A stretch of DNA of 64,000 bases from Bosea sp. PAMC 26642 (GTDB lineage Bacteria; Pseudomonadota; Alphaproteobacteria; Rhizobiales; Beijerinckiaceae). Positions 53,922 to 64,000 of the stretch are shown piece after piece (positions within the stretch are counted from its first letter, which is position 1; every line of letters starts with the position of its first letter). Under the pieces are notes generated by a model. That model worked only from the letters and a program-made list of their open reading frames with translations. It was not told the DNA's origin and searched no databases. The position numbers were made by a program, and so were the translations under genes. Location: positions 4,061,501-4,125,500 of the forward strand of contig NZ_CP014301.1 of assembly GCF_001562255.1 (NCBI RefSeq), given 5' to 3'.

Positions 53922-54623
53922 GTGCGCGTCGCCGAAATGAACTGGATGCAGGTCGAGGCGCAAGCCAGGCGCGACGACCGTTGCGTGCTGCCGCTCGGCT
54001 GCGTCGAGCAGCACGCCTATCTGAGCCTGGCGACCGACGCGATCCTGGCCGAAAAGGTCGCCAATGATGCCGCCGGGCCGCTGAGCCTCCCCGTGTTCCC
54101 TGTGCTCGCCTACGGCATGACGCCCGGCTTTGCCGCCTATCCGGGAACGATCTCGCTGCGGATGAGCACCTATGTCGCGCTGCTGGAGGACATGCTCGAA
54201 GGCTTCTACCGCTCGGGCTTCCGCCGCATCGTTCTCGTCAACGGCCATGGCGGCAATGCGCCGGTGATGACATTCTGCACGGAATGGATGGGTGCGCGTC
54301 CCGATGCGAGCGTCAAGATGCACAACTGGTGGGCAGGGCCGCGCTTCCAGGTAGCAGTGAAGGCGATCGACCCGGACGCCTCGCACGCCTCATGGATGGA
54401 GAATTTCCCATGGACGCGGCTGGAGGGCGTGGCGATGCCCGATGGCGCCAAGCCGCCCTTCAACGCTGCCCTCTATCAGGCCGCGAATCCGGAAAAGAAG
54501 CGCGAGATTCTCGGCGACGGCAATTTCCTAGGCCGCTACCAGCGCCCCGACAGCGAGATGCTCAGCCTCTGGCAGGTCGGCGTCGAGGAGACGCGGGCGG
54601 TGATGGTGGAGGACTGGCCTTGA
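53922..54623 (+). CDS. Creatininase family amidohydrolase
   Basis: A 233-residue metal-dependent hydrolase of the creatininase/MftE superfamily, which opens cyclic amides or cleaves formamides. Metal ligands are in VLPLGCVEQHAYLSLATDAI (Glu, His and Asp), FPVLAYGMTPGFAAYPGTIS, VLVNGHGGNAPVMTF with the His, and a Glu near the C-terminus. The GTG at 53922 follows AGGATCAGGCC. It is the first gene of the rightward arm. The enzyme probably hydrolyses the imported compound; whether it is creatinine, N-formyl or another cyclic amide cannot be told. Confidence 0.88.
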   Translation: MRVAEMNWMQVEAQARRDDRCVLPLGCVEQHAYLSLATDAILAEKVANDAAGPLSLPVFPVLAYGMTPGFAAYPGTISLRMSTYVALLEDMLEGFYRSGFRRIVLVNGHGGNAPVMTFCTEWMGARPDASVKMHNWWAGPRFQVAVKAIDPDASHASWMENFPWTRLEGVAMPDGAKPPFNAALYQAANPEKKREILGDGNFLGRYQRPDSEMLSLWQVGVEETRAVMVEDWP

Positions 54624-54660
54624 GGGACGACCCCTCCCACTGCCCTCGCGACCGGCTCCG

Positions 54661-54740
54661 CCGTCATTGCGAGCGCAGCGAAGCAATCCAGCGTCTCGCG
54701 CTACGCCCTCCTGGATTGCTTCGCTGCGCTCGCAATGACG
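54661..54740. repeat. Dispersed palindromic repeat, family A, copy 3
   Basis: CCGTCATTGCGAGCGCAGCG to TCGCAATGACG with perfect 30-base arms. It lies between the creatininase and first permease genes of one putative operon. Confidence 0.9.
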
Positions 54741-54771
54741 ATTTACGCGCCGCCCGGCATCGGCCCACCCC

Positions 54772-55743
54772 ATGCTAGGCCATATCCTCGAACGGCTGGT
54801 CCAGGCGCTTGCCGTCATGCTGGTGATGTCGGCGCTGGTGTTCGTCGGCGTCTATGCCATCGGCAACCCGATCGACGTGCTGATCGGGCCCGATGTCAGT
54901 CAAGACATCAGGCTCGACACGATCGCGCGCTACGGGCTCGACCAGCCGCTCTACCGCCAGTACTTCACCTTCCTCGGGCGCATCCTGCACGGTGATTTCG
55001 GGCGCTCCTTCGTCTTTGGCATGCCGGTGCTCGACCTGATCCTGTCGCGGCTGCCGGCAACGCTGGAGCTGACGCTGCTGGCGGTGTGCGGGGCGGCGCT
55101 CATCGGCATCCCGGCCGGCATCTATGCCGGCTACCGGCCCGACGGTATCGCCGCAAAAATCATCATGGCGGTTTCGATCCTCGGCTTCTCGGTGCCGACA
55201 TTCTGGATCGGCCTCGTGCTGATCCTGGCCTTCGCCGTCGAACTGCAATGGCTGCCGGCAGGCGGGCGCGGCGACACGGTCGCGCTCTTCGGCGTGCAGT
55301 GGAGCTTCCTGACGCTGAACGGGCTCTCCCATCTGCTGCTGCCGGCGCTGAACCTCGCCTTTTTCAAGCTCGCCTTGATGACGCGGCTCTCGCGGGCCGG
55401 GACGCGCGAGGTGATGCTGACAGACACGGTGAAGTTCGCCCGTGCGGCGGGCTTGTCCGAATGGACCGTGCTGCGCCGGCATGTGCTGAGACTGATCGCG
55501 ATCCCGATCGTCACCGTGTTCGGCCTCGAATTCGCCTCGACTCTGGCCTTCGCCGTCGTCACCGAGACGATCTTTTCCTGGCCCGGCATCGGCAAGCTGA
55601 TCATCGATTCGATCACCTCGCTCGACCGGCCGGTGATGGTCGCCTATCTGATGCTGGTCGCCTTCGTCTTCATCACGATCAATTTCCTGGTCGACCTGAC
55701 CTATCTCGCGCTCGATCCGCGCCTGCGCAAGGCGCGCGCCTGA
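54772..55743 (+). CDS. ABC transporter permease, DppB type
   Basis: A 323-residue inner-membrane permease with six hydrophobic segments. It begins LGHILERLVQALAVMLVMSA and has the DppB features YGLDQPLYRQYFTFLGRILH (then GDFGRSF), VSILGFSVPTFWIGLVLILA, and the EAA loop FARAAGLSEWTVLRRHVLR. Its stop overlaps the next permease start (TGATG). The pair forms the channel for the family-5 binding protein of the other arm. Confidence 0.92.
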   Translation: MLGHILERLVQALAVMLVMSALVFVGVYAIGNPIDVLIGPDVSQDIRLDTIARYGLDQPLYRQYFTFLGRILHGDFGRSFVFGMPVLDLILSRLPATLELTLLAVCGAALIGIPAGIYAGYRPDGIAAKIIMAVSILGFSVPTFWIGLVLILAFAVELQWLPAGGRGDTVALFGVQWSFLTLNGLSHLLLPALNLAFFKLALMTRLSRAGTREVMLTDTVKFARAAGLSEWTVLRRHVLRLIAIPIVTVFGLEFASTLAFAVVTETIFSWPGIGKLIIDSITSLDRPVMVAYLMLVAFVFITINFLVDLTYLALDPRLRKARA

Positions 55744-56621
55744 TGAAGCCAGCCTCTCCCTTCGCCTTGTTCTGGGCCGAATTCCGCGAGAGCCGGATCG
55801 CGCTCGTCGCGCTCGTCGTCGTCGTCGCGATGATCTCGGTCGCGCTCGCGGCGCCGCTGATCGCGCCTCAGGACCCCTACGATCTCGCGGGTCTCGTGCT
55901 GATGGATGCACGCCGGCCGCCGGGCTTCGTCGGCTCGAACGGCTATACGCATCTCCTGGGCACGGACGCCCAGGGACGCGACCTGTTCTCGGCAATCCTC
56001 TACGGCCTGCGGATCTCGCTGCAGATGGGGCTGATCGCCGGCTTCGTCGCCTTCGTCATCGGCGTTTCGCTCGGACTTGGGGCGGCCTATGTCGGGGGCC
56101 GGCGCGAGGCGTTCATCATGCGGATCATCGACCTGCAGCTCGCCTTCCCGGCGATCCTGCTGGCGCTCGTGCTCTCGGCCCTGCTCGGACAGGGCAAGGC
56201 GCAGCTGATCACCGCACTGGTAGCGGCCCAATACGCCTATTTCGCCCGAACCGCCCATGGTGCAGCCGCTGCCGAACGCGGCAAGGACTATGTCGAGGCC
56301 GCGCTCTCGACGCCGCTGCCGGGATTGCGCGTGGTCTGGCGCCACATCCTGCCCAATTGCCTGCCGCCGCTGATCGTGGTGGCGACGGTGCAGGTCGCCA
56401 ACGCCATCGCGCTGGAGGCGACGCTGTCGTTCCTCGGCGTCGGGCTGCCGGTGACCGAGCCGTCGCTCGGCGCGCTGATCGCCAACGGCTTCCAGTACAT
56501 GCTGTCGGGGCGTTACTGGATCTCGATCTATCCCGGAATCGCGCTGATCGTGCTGATCGTCGCGATCAACCTCGTCGGCGACCAGATCCGCGACCAGGTC
56601 AATCCGAGGCTGAAGCGATGA
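55743..56621 (+). CDS. ABC transporter permease, DppC type
   Basis: A 292-residue permease with the DppC N-terminus (SPFALFWAEFRESRIALVAL, then VALAAPLIAPQDPY), HLLGTDAQGRDLFSAILYGL, the EAA loop AAAERGKDYVEAALSTPLPG and TLSFLGVGLPVTEPSLGALI. The reading frame is open far upstream, but the ATG at 55743 overlaps the DppB stop and gives the standard length. It is followed by a family A repeat and then the ATPase gene. Confidence 0.92.
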   Translation: MKPASPFALFWAEFRESRIALVALVVVVAMISVALAAPLIAPQDPYDLAGLVLMDARRPPGFVGSNGYTHLLGTDAQGRDLFSAILYGLRISLQMGLIAGFVAFVIGVSLGLGAAYVGGRREAFIMRIIDLQLAFPAILLALVLSALLGQGKAQLITALVAAQYAYFARTAHGAAAAERGKDYVEAALSTPLPGLRVVWRHILPNCLPPLIVVATVQVANAIALEATLSFLGVGLPVTEPSLGALIANGFQYMLSGRYWISIYPGIALIVLIVAINLVGDQIRDQVNPRLKR

Positions 56622-56629
56622 GGCCATCC

Positions 56630-56715
56630 CGTCATTGCGAGCGAAGCGAAGCAATCCAGAGGGCTCGCGCCGACCTCTGGATTGCTTCGTCGGCTACGCC
56701 TCCTCGCAATGACGG
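56630..56715. repeat. Dispersed palindromic repeat, family A, copy 4 (degenerate right arm)
   Basis: CGTCATTGCGAGCGAAGCGA through CTCGCAATGACGG. The right arm reads TTCGTCGGCTACGCCTCCTC, so the inner stem is disturbed relative to the other copies. Located between DppC-type permease and ATPase genes. Confidence 0.85.
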
Positions 56716-56730
56716 CGAGAGGGTCGGCTC

Positions 56731-58431
56731 ATGATCGCCCCCCTGCTTCAGGTCGAGAACCTAGCCACCCATTTCTTCACCCGCGCCGGCGTGGTGAAGG
56801 CGGTCGATGGCGTCTCCTTCTCGCTGGAACGGGGCGAGGTGATGGGTCTCGTCGGCGAGTCGGGCTCGGGCAAGAGCATCACCGGCTTCTCGCTGATCGG
56901 CCTGGTCGATCCGCCCGGGCGGATCGTCTCGGGCTCGGTCAAGCTGGAGGGGCGCGAACTCATCGGCCTGGCCTCGCGCGAGCTGCGCGCGATCCGCGGC
57001 AAGGCGATCTCGATGGTCTTCCAGGACCCGCTGATGACGCTGAACCCGGTCCTGACGATCGGCGAGCAGATCGACCTGGCGCTGCAGGCGCATGAGAACG
57101 TCCCGCGCGAGGCGGCGCGCGCACGTGCCATCGCCGCGCTGGAACAGGTCCGGATCGACGATGCGGCGAGCAAGATCGACTTCTATCCGCACCAGTTCTC
57201 CGGCGGCATGCGCCAGCGCGTCGCCATCGCCATCGCGCTGCTGCATCGCCCCAGGCTGATCATCTGCGACGAGCCGACGACGGCGCTCGACGTCTCGATC
57301 CAGGCCGAGATCCTCGGCGAGATGCGCGAGATCGTGGCGGAACTCGGCACTGCGCTGATCTGGATCAGCCACGACCTCGCCACCGTGTCCACGATCGCGA
57401 GCAAGGTCGCGGTCATGCGCAAGGGCGTCATCGTCGAGACCGGGCCGATGCTCGACGTGCTGACGCGGCCGACGCACGCCTATACGAGGGCATTGCTCGA
57501 CGCCTTGCCCTCACGTGGCACGCCCGGCCAGCCGCTGGGACGCAGCGACGAGGTGGACGCCGCGCCGCCGCCGCGCAAGGCCGTCGCGCCGGGATACACA
57601 CAGCCGACGCCCGGCTCGCCGCATCTCGTGCTCGACAGCCTCGAAAAGCGCTTCAGCCAGACGCCCGGCATGGTGCGGCTCTTCGCGCAGCGGATCGGCG
57701 TGGTGCAGCCACTGCCCGCGGTGCAGGCAGTCGACGGGGTCAGCCTGACGCTGCTGCGCGGCGAGGCACTGGGGCTCGTCGGCGAATCGGGCTCGGGCAA
57801 ATCGACCCTGGGGCGGATGGCGGCGGGCATCTATGCGCCAAGCGCCGGCAGCGTGCTGCTCCAGGGCGAACCGGTGATGGCGGCGGGGCCGCCGGCGCGC
57901 AAGATCACCACCCATGTGCAGACGATCTTCCAGGACCCGTTCGCCTCGCTCGATCCGCGCCAGCAGATCGGCGACAGCATTGCCGAGGGGCCGCTCGCCC
58001 ATGGGCTGGTGACGCGGGCGCAGTCGGCGGCCTATGTCGCGCAGTGGCTTGCCGCCGTGGGGCTCGATCCCGGCCTGTCCGCGCGCTACCCGCACCAGTT
58101 CTCGGGCGGCCAGCGCCAGCGCGTCGCGATCGCGCGCGCGCTCGCCATGCAGCCCGAGGTCGTGGTCTGCGACGAGCCGGTCGCCTCGCTCGACGTCTCG
58201 ATCCAGGCGCAGATCATCAACCTGCTGATGAAGCTGCAGGCGGAGCTCGGCCTGACCCTTCTGTTTATCTCCCACGACCTCGCCGTGGTGCGCCATCTCT
58301 GCGACCGGGTCGCGATCATGTATCGCGGCCGCATCGTCGAGCAGGGCAGCGCCGCCGAGATCTACGACAACCCGCAGCACGCCTACACGCAAAGGCTGCT
58401 CGCCGCCGTGCCGGTGCTGCCGGTGGCGTGA
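56731..58431 (+). CDS. Fused dual ABC ATPase (DppD-DppF type)
   Basis: A 566-residue protein with two complete ATPase domains, as in some dipeptide and glutathione importers. Domain 1: Walker [21 protein letters not shown], the signature [17 protein letters not shown] and Walker [17 protein letters not shown]. Domain 2 from about residue 295: Walker [21 protein letters not shown], signature [16 protein letters not shown] and [17 protein letters not shown]-loop His residues are in WISHDLATV and FISHDLAVV. It powers the importer formed by the two permeases and the family-5 binding protein. Confidence 0.93.
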   Translation: MIAPLLQVENLATHFFTRAGVVKAVDGVSFSLERGEVMGLVGESGSGKSITGFSLIGLVDPPGRIVSGSVKLEGRELIGLASRELRAIRGKAISMVFQDPLMTLNPVLTIGEQIDLALQAHENVPREAARARAIAALEQVRIDDAASKIDFYPHQFSGGMRQRVAIAIALLHRPRLIICDEPTTALDVSIQAEILGEMREIVAELGTALIWISHDLATVSTIASKVAVMRKGVIVETGPMLDVLTRPTHAYTRALLDALPSRGTPGQPLGRSDEVDAAPPPRKAVAPGYTQPTPGSPHLVLDSLEKRFSQTPGMVRLFAQRIGVVQPLPAVQAVDGVSLTLLRGEALGLVGESGSGKSTLGRMAAGIYAPSAGSVLLQGEPVMAAGPPARKITTHVQTIFQDPFASLDPRQQIGDSIAEGPLAHGLVTRAQSAAYVAQWLAAVGLDPGLSARYPHQFSGGQRQRVAIARALAMQPEVVVCDEPVASLDVSIQAQIINLLMKLQAELGLTLLFISHDLAVVRHLCDRVAIMYRGRIVEQGSAAEIYDNPQHAYTQRLLAAVPVLPVA

Positions 58432-58442
58432 GCATACCGAAA

Positions 58443-58524
58443 CGTCATTGCGAGCGAAGCGAAGCAATCCAGAGCCGCTGTGCTCGACGTCCCCCTGGAT
58501 TGCTTCGCTGCGCTCGCAATGACG
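58443..58524. repeat. Dispersed palindromic repeat, family A, copy 5
   Basis: CGTCATTGCGAGCGAAGCGA to CGCAATGACG. It lies between the ATPase gene and the deacetylase gene, the third copy inside this rightward arm. Confidence 0.9.
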
Positions 58525-58552
58525 GAGAAACGCGAGCAAGGAGACGACAGCG

Positions 58553-59452
58553 ATGACCGAATCCGAACTTCTCCCCTGGCAATGGCCGGAAGAGACCTGG
58601 CGCGCTAAGGTCGATCTCGTGCGGGCCGGTCGCAATCTGAAGCCGACAAGCTGGCCCGGCGGGGCGCGCTGCGCGGTGGCGCTGTCCTTCGACGTCGACC
58701 ACGAGACCAACGAGTTGCGCGACGGTGGCAAGTCGGTCGGGCGCCTGTCCTGGGGCCAGTACGGCAATCGCGTCGGGATGCCGCGCATTCTCGATCTGAT
58801 GAAGCGCGAGGACATCAAGGCGAGCTTTTTCGTGCCGGCGGTGACGGCACTGCTCTACCCGGACGAACAGCGCCGCGTCATCGCCGAGGGCCACGAGATC
58901 GGCCTGCATGGCTGGATCCACGAGGTCAACACCGCGGTGCCGCCTGCCAATGAGCGCGAGCTGCATCTGCGCGCGGCCGATACGCTGGAAAAGGTGACCG
59001 GCGTCAGGGCGGTCGGGATGCGAACGCCATCCTGGGATTTCTCGGAGGTCACGCTGGCGATCGAGCGCGAGCTGGGGCTCCTCTACGATACGTCGCTCTT
59101 CGCCGACGACGATCCTTATGAACTGATCGACAAGGGCGAGCCGACCGGCATGGTCGAACTGCCGGTCGAATGGATCCGGGACGACGCGGTCTATTTCAAC
59201 ATGAACCGCTTCCAGGCGCTCAGACCCTATACGGCGCCCGAAGCCGTGCTGGAGATATTCCGCCGCGAGTTCGACGGCGCCTATCGTGACGGCGGGCTGT
59301 TCCTGCTGACGATGCACCCGCATGTCATCACCTATCGCTCGCGGTTCTGGCTGCTCGAGGAGCTTGTTCGCCATGCCAAGGCGAAGGGCGATGTCTGGTT
59401 CGCCACCCATGCCGAGATCGCGGCCTATGTGAAGGCCCAGGCCGGGCTGTAG
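58553..59452 (+). CDS. Polysaccharide deacetylase / PuuE-like hydrolase
   Basis: A 299-residue NodB-fold hydrolase. The motif ALSFDVDHETNELRDGGK supplies the catalytic Asp pair, HEIGLHGWIHEVN the metal His residues, and MRTPSWDFSEVTL the Arg-Thr-Pro motif. FLLTMHPHVITYRSRF has the C-terminal His. The form with FDVDHE and HGWIHE is that of PuuE-like cofactor-free allantoinases and related imide or amide hydrolases more than of chitin deacetylases. As the last gene of the arm it is likely to act on a nitrogen-containing ring compound or its product. Confidence 0.85.
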   Translation: MTESELLPWQWPEETWRAKVDLVRAGRNLKPTSWPGGARCAVALSFDVDHETNELRDGGKSVGRLSWGQYGNRVGMPRILDLMKREDIKASFFVPAVTALLYPDEQRRVIAEGHEIGLHGWIHEVNTAVPPANERELHLRAADTLEKVTGVRAVGMRTPSWDFSEVTLAIERELGLLYDTSLFADDDPYELIDKGEPTGMVELPVEWIRDDAVYFNMNRFQALRPYTAPEAVLEIFRREFDGAYRDGGLFLLTMHPHVITYRSRFWLLEELVRHAKAKGDVWFATHAEIAAYVKAQAGL

Positions 59453-59463
59453 CAGGGTCGGAG

Positions 59464-59488
59464 GGAACACTGCCCGATTTCGGCCGTT
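59464..59488 (+). promoter_or_regulatory. EcfG-type general stress promoter of the OmpA-family gene
   Basis: GGAAC at 59464-59468, exactly 16 bases, then CGTT at 59485-59488: a perfect match to the alphaproteobacterial EcfG consensus. It is 67 bases upstream of the chosen start. Confidence 0.7.
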
Positions 59489-59554
59489 TTCGCTTCATGC
59501 CGGGTTCAGCACGCAGACGCGCTGATGCCCGTCGCTGAAACGGAAACGGATCTC

Positions 59555-61525
59555 ATGACGCGTACCAAAAGCTGGCTTCTGGTCGGCACCATCCTGCCGG
59601 CTCTTGCCCTGTCGCAAAGCGGCTTCGCCCTGCAGCCAGGCGACATTCGACTCGCGCAGGCTCCCGCACCCGCCGACGAGCCGGGCCGTGATCCACGCGA
59701 GCGGCAAAGAGGCCCCGCCGGCCAGCAGCGTCCCGACCAGCCGGCTCGCGAGCGCGCCCCCGGAGTGCCCCGTGCGCCCGATCCGCAGCGCCAGCCCGGC
59801 GCCGAGCGGCCCATGCCTCCCGCCGTGCCGAACGCCGCCCCGCCCGTCGCTCCCCGCCCGCCCGCCGGCGCAGCGCCTGCGCCGCAGCCGGAACGCACCC
59901 CGCCGATGCCGCGCCCGGCCCCGCCCGTCATGGCGCCGGGCTCGCAGGTTCCAGGTGCTCCGGCCGCGCGGCCGGTTCCCGTGCCCCCCGCCAGCGAGGT
60001 TCCGGCCGTCCGTCCGACGCCGCCGCGCCCGCCGGGAGCCGATCCGGCACAGCCGCGCCCGGCGCCGGGTATTGCTCCCGTGCCCCCCGCCGCGGCACCC
60101 GCACGTCCGATTCCGCCCGTCGCCCCGCAGGCCGCGCCCGCTGCTCCGCAAGCCGCTCCGGTTCCGCCGGTTAATCGGGCGCCGCCTGCGCCGCCCTCCG
60201 CCGCGCCGCAGGCAGCACCGGTACCGCCGGCCAACCGCGCACCCGTCGTTCCGCCTGCGCCTCAGACGGCACCGGCGCCCCAAGCTGCTCCTGCACCGCA
60301 AGTCGCTCCGGATGCGCAGCGCCAGGCTGTTCCGCCCGGATTGCGGACCGATCCCGCTCCGGGTCAGCCCCCGGCCATCCCGCCGGCGCAGCGTCCGCTT
60401 GGCGCTGAGCCCGCGATGCCGCGTCCCGCCGCGCCGATTGTCGCTCCGGACGGTCTGCGCCAAGGCGTGCCCGGCGATGCGCGCCCGCAGCCGGCTCCCG
60501 GCCAGCCGCCTGCCGTTCCGCCCGCGCCCGACCGTCAGGGCCGTCGCGGCGGCATCGGTCTGGGCGGCGCGGCCGCGATCGGTCTCGGTGCCGGCGTGCT
60601 CGGCGGCATCATGGCGACGCAAGGAGCGGACAGGCTCGACGATGTTCGCAGCCGGCGCGAGGAGCGTCGCGAGGGCGACGTCACCATCATCCGCGAGCCC
60701 GGCCGCACGATCATCCGCGACGACGACCGGGTCATCATCCGGCGCGACGAGTCGCAGCGCTTCCGCGAGCTTGGCTATGACGGCCGCACGGAACGCCGCG
60801 GCGACGAAAATCGCACGGTCTTCGAGCGTCCGGACGGCACGCGTGTTGTGACGATCACCGACGAGGAGGGTCGGCTGATCCGCCGGACCCGGCAGACGCG
60901 CGGCGGCGAGGAGTTCGTCATCATCGACAACACCCGTCGCGACCGGCCCAATGACCGCTTCTCCGACGAGATCGTCGTGCTGGAGCGTCCGCCGTTGGCC
61001 ATCCCGCGCGACCGCTACGTCGTCGATGCCGACCAGGCCGATGAGCGCCTGATCTACGAGACGATCATCGCGCCGCCGATCGCGCCGATCCCGCGTCGCT
61101 ATACGCTCGACGAGGTGCGCTATTCGCCCGATCTGAGGGCGCGGATGCGCAGCGTCGATATCGATACGGTGACCTTCGAGACCGCGTCCTGGGATATCGC
61201 GCCGGGACAGGTGCAGCGGCTTTCGGTGCTCGCGCAGTCGATCCGGCAGGCGCTGCAGGCCTCGCCCAACGAGGTCTTCCTGGTCGAGGGACACACCGAC
61301 GCGGTCGGCCCCGACATCGACAATCTGTCGCTGTCGGACCGCCGGGCCCAGTCGGTCGCGGAAATCCTGACCAAGGATTTCGGCGTGCCGCCCGAGAACC
61401 TGACGACGCAGGGCTATGGCGAGCAATACCTGAAGGTCGCGACGCAGGAGGCCGCGCGCGAGAACAGGCGCGTGACATTGCGCCGGATCACGCCGCTGCT
61501 GGCCGGCCAGAACGCGCCGCAATAG
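59555..61525 (+). CDS. OmpA family outer-membrane/periplasmic protein with Pro/Ala-rich region
   Basis: A 656-residue exported protein. After the signal peptide (MTRTKSWLLVGTILPALALS, ending near residue 28) comes a 300-residue region of Pro, Ala and Val repeats, including an imperfect tandem repeat around PQAAPVPPVNRAPPAPPSAA. A glycine-rich hydrophobic stretch follows (GGIGLGGAAAIGLGAGVLGG, about residues 330-357), then a charged Arg/Asp-rich part. The C-terminal OmpA/MotB peptidoglycan-binding domain runs from about 530 (VEGHTDAVGPDIDNLSLSDR, then RAQSVAEIL and VATQEAARENRRVTLRRI). An ATG at 59525 adds 10 residues. It probably links the outer membrane to peptidoglycan under stress. Confidence 0.85.
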   Translation: MTRTKSWLLVGTILPALALSQSGFALQPGDIRLAQAPAPADEPGRDPRERQRGPAGQQRPDQPARERAPGVPRAPDPQRQPGAERPMPPAVPNAAPPVAPRPPAGAAPAPQPERTPPMPRPAPPVMAPGSQVPGAPAARPVPVPPASEVPAVRPTPPRPPGADPAQPRPAPGIAPVPPAAAPARPIPPVAPQAAPAAPQAAPVPPVNRAPPAPPSAAPQAAPVPPANRAPVVPPAPQTAPAPQAAPAPQVAPDAQRQAVPPGLRTDPAPGQPPAIPPAQRPLGAEPAMPRPAAPIVAPDGLRQGVPGDARPQPAPGQPPAVPPAPDRQGRRGGIGLGGAAAIGLGAGVLGGIMATQGADRLDDVRSRREERREGDVTIIREPGRTIIRDDDRVIIRRDESQRFRELGYDGRTERRGDENRTVFERPDGTRVVTITDEEGRLIRRTRQTRGGEEFVIIDNTRRDRPNDRFSDEIVVLERPPLAIPRDRYVVDADQADERLIYETIIAPPIAPIPRRYTLDEVRYSPDLRARMRSVDIDTVTFETASWDIAPGQVQRLSVLAQSIRQALQASPNEVFLVEGHTDAVGPDIDNLSLSDRRAQSVAEILTKDFGVPPENLTTQGYGEQYLKVATQEAARENRRVTLRRITPLLAGQNAPQ

Positions 61526-61648
61526 TGGCTGTAAGCCCGGCGCGGCGGTCCTAGGCCGCGCCGGAGCGCATTGTCTTGCTTTCGTTCAGGCTTGGGCAAG
61601 GAATTGCGTCTAGGACGGGATCAGTTCGCAGAGTAACCGGAGGTTGTC

Positions 61649-61846
61649 ATGAGCGACGCATTGGCGATTGCGCAAAGCGCGGCCGTGACGCAGGCGACCC
61701 TGACCCAGCAGGCTCTGCAGACCGAAATGCTGCGTCAGCAGGCCGGGCAGGACCAGGCGGTGGTCGAACTGCTGCAGCAGAGCGCCGAGCAGGCGAAGGC
61801 TTTGCTGCCGGGCGGGCAGGGGCAGGCCGTGGATATTCTGGCCTGA
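61649..61846 (+). CDS. YjfB-like putative motility protein
   Basis: A 65-residue small helical protein similar to YjfB-type proteins annotated as putative motility proteins. It begins MSDALAIAQSAAVTQATLTQ, rich in Gln and Ala, and continues LQTEMLRQQAGQDQAVVELL. It starts after GGAGG at the right distance (CCGGAGGTTGTCATG). No flagellar genes are in the window. A family A repeat follows it. Role unproven. Confidence 0.78.
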   Translation: MSDALAIAQSAAVTQATLTQQALQTEMLRQQAGQDQAVVELLQQSAEQAKALLPGGQGQAVDILA

Positions 61847-61853
61847 GCGCCAC

Positions 61854-61934
61854 CCGTCATTGCGAGCGAAGCGAGGCAATCCAGACTGGCGCTTTACACC
61901 CTCCGGGATTGCTTCGCTTCGCTCGCAATGACGG
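61854..61934. repeat. Dispersed palindromic repeat, family A, copy 6
   Basis: CCGTCATTGCGAGCGAAGCG to CTCGCAATGACGG. It fills the first part of the 317-base gap 61847-62163, which also holds the TPP riboswitch and its expression platform. Confidence 0.88.
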
Positions 61935-61985
61935 CTTGATCCCTTGCCTGTTGCGCCCGCAGCTCATCCCGCATAACTTCGTTCC

Positions 61986-62076
<91 letters not shown>

Positions 62077-62127
62077 CGGCGCCGGCACCCTTGCGTCCGC
62101 ATCACAGCGACGAACCGCTTCGACGCC

Positions 62128-64000
<1,873 letters not shown>

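Noticed and set aside
59495..61522. A 675-codon open frame on the minus strand opposite the OmpA-family gene
   Set aside because: It is an antisense shadow caused by high GC: low-complexity Arg/Gly-rich translation and no motif, while the plus-strand frame has a signal peptide and an OmpA domain.

Overview
The window is high-GC DNA with tightly packed genes, typical of an alphaproteobacterium of the order Hyphomicrobiales (Rhizobiales). Supporting signs are the hslU-hslV // hisB-DUF2628-hisH-hisA ... hisF-hisE-coaA order, a SAM-II riboswitch, a DUF2946/PCuAC copper unit, EcfG-type general-stress promoters, MmcB, and dispersed palindromic repeats of the rhizobial kind. A Bosea-like genome is my best guess; this rests on gene order and is not proven. 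I see no prophage, insertion sequence, CRISPR array, tRNA or rRNA.

Layout. 1-7.4 kb: start of hslU, hslV, then the histidine genes (hisB, hisH, hisA, hisF, hisE) and coaA. The his run is interrupted between hisA and hisF by a DUF29 gene and an opposing periplasmic PheC-like gene. 7.5-10.3 kb: RidA, a repeat-helix protein of unknown role and an aldose-epimerase-like protein. 10.5-21.4 kb: a sugar-acid catabolic locus with a complete ABC importer, two paralogous binding proteins, two Gfo/Idh/MocA dehydrogenases, an AGE-family isomerase, a GntR/FCD regulator and mannonate dehydratase. 21.4-25.1 kb: aminotransferase, cobQ and a TetR regulator. 25.1-29.0 kb: surface-polysaccharide genes (a PglF/CapD-type dehydratase, an epimerase and a WecA/MraY-type transferase). 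29.1-35.1 kb: MmcB, a tail-anchored protein, a GST, a Bcr/CflA efflux pump, a cold-shock protein, an FAH-family enzyme and a DapA-family enzyme.

35.3-39.9 kb holds the most interesting regulation. On the minus strand, a DUF2946 protein with a proline-rich C-terminus is followed by a hairpin abutting its stop codon and then a PCu(A)C copper chaperone, an arrangement like the CutF copper sensor of Rhodobacter. On the plus strand, a TTGACA promoter leads to a SAM-II riboswitch, a 19-codon leader peptide ending in Cys-Cys-Arg-Arg, a hairpin, two unrecognised small genes and metN-metI-metQ, closed by a terminator. 40-48.8 kb: a phytase-esterase-like exported protein, a membrane protein, an XRE-type regulator, CsbD behind an EcfG promoter, dnaJ and dnaK (the latter with a sigma-32-like promoter), and an exported protein of unknown role.

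48.8-59.5 kb is a second uptake and catabolic locus. MarR, a family-5 binding protein, an isoaspartyl peptidase/asparaginase, a ketopantoate-reductase-like protein and an SDR run leftward. A creatininase-family hydrolase, two Dpp-type permeases, a fused double ATPase and a polysaccharide-deacetylase/PuuE-like hydrolase run rightward. A perfect palindrome lies between the two arms. 59.5-64 kb: an EcfG-promoted OmpA-family protein with a long Pro/Ala-rich region, a YjfB-like small protein, a TPP riboswitch with a hairpin hiding the ribosome-binding site, and thiC, which runs off the end.

Three families of palindromic repeats (six, four and two copies) fill many of the intergenic gaps.
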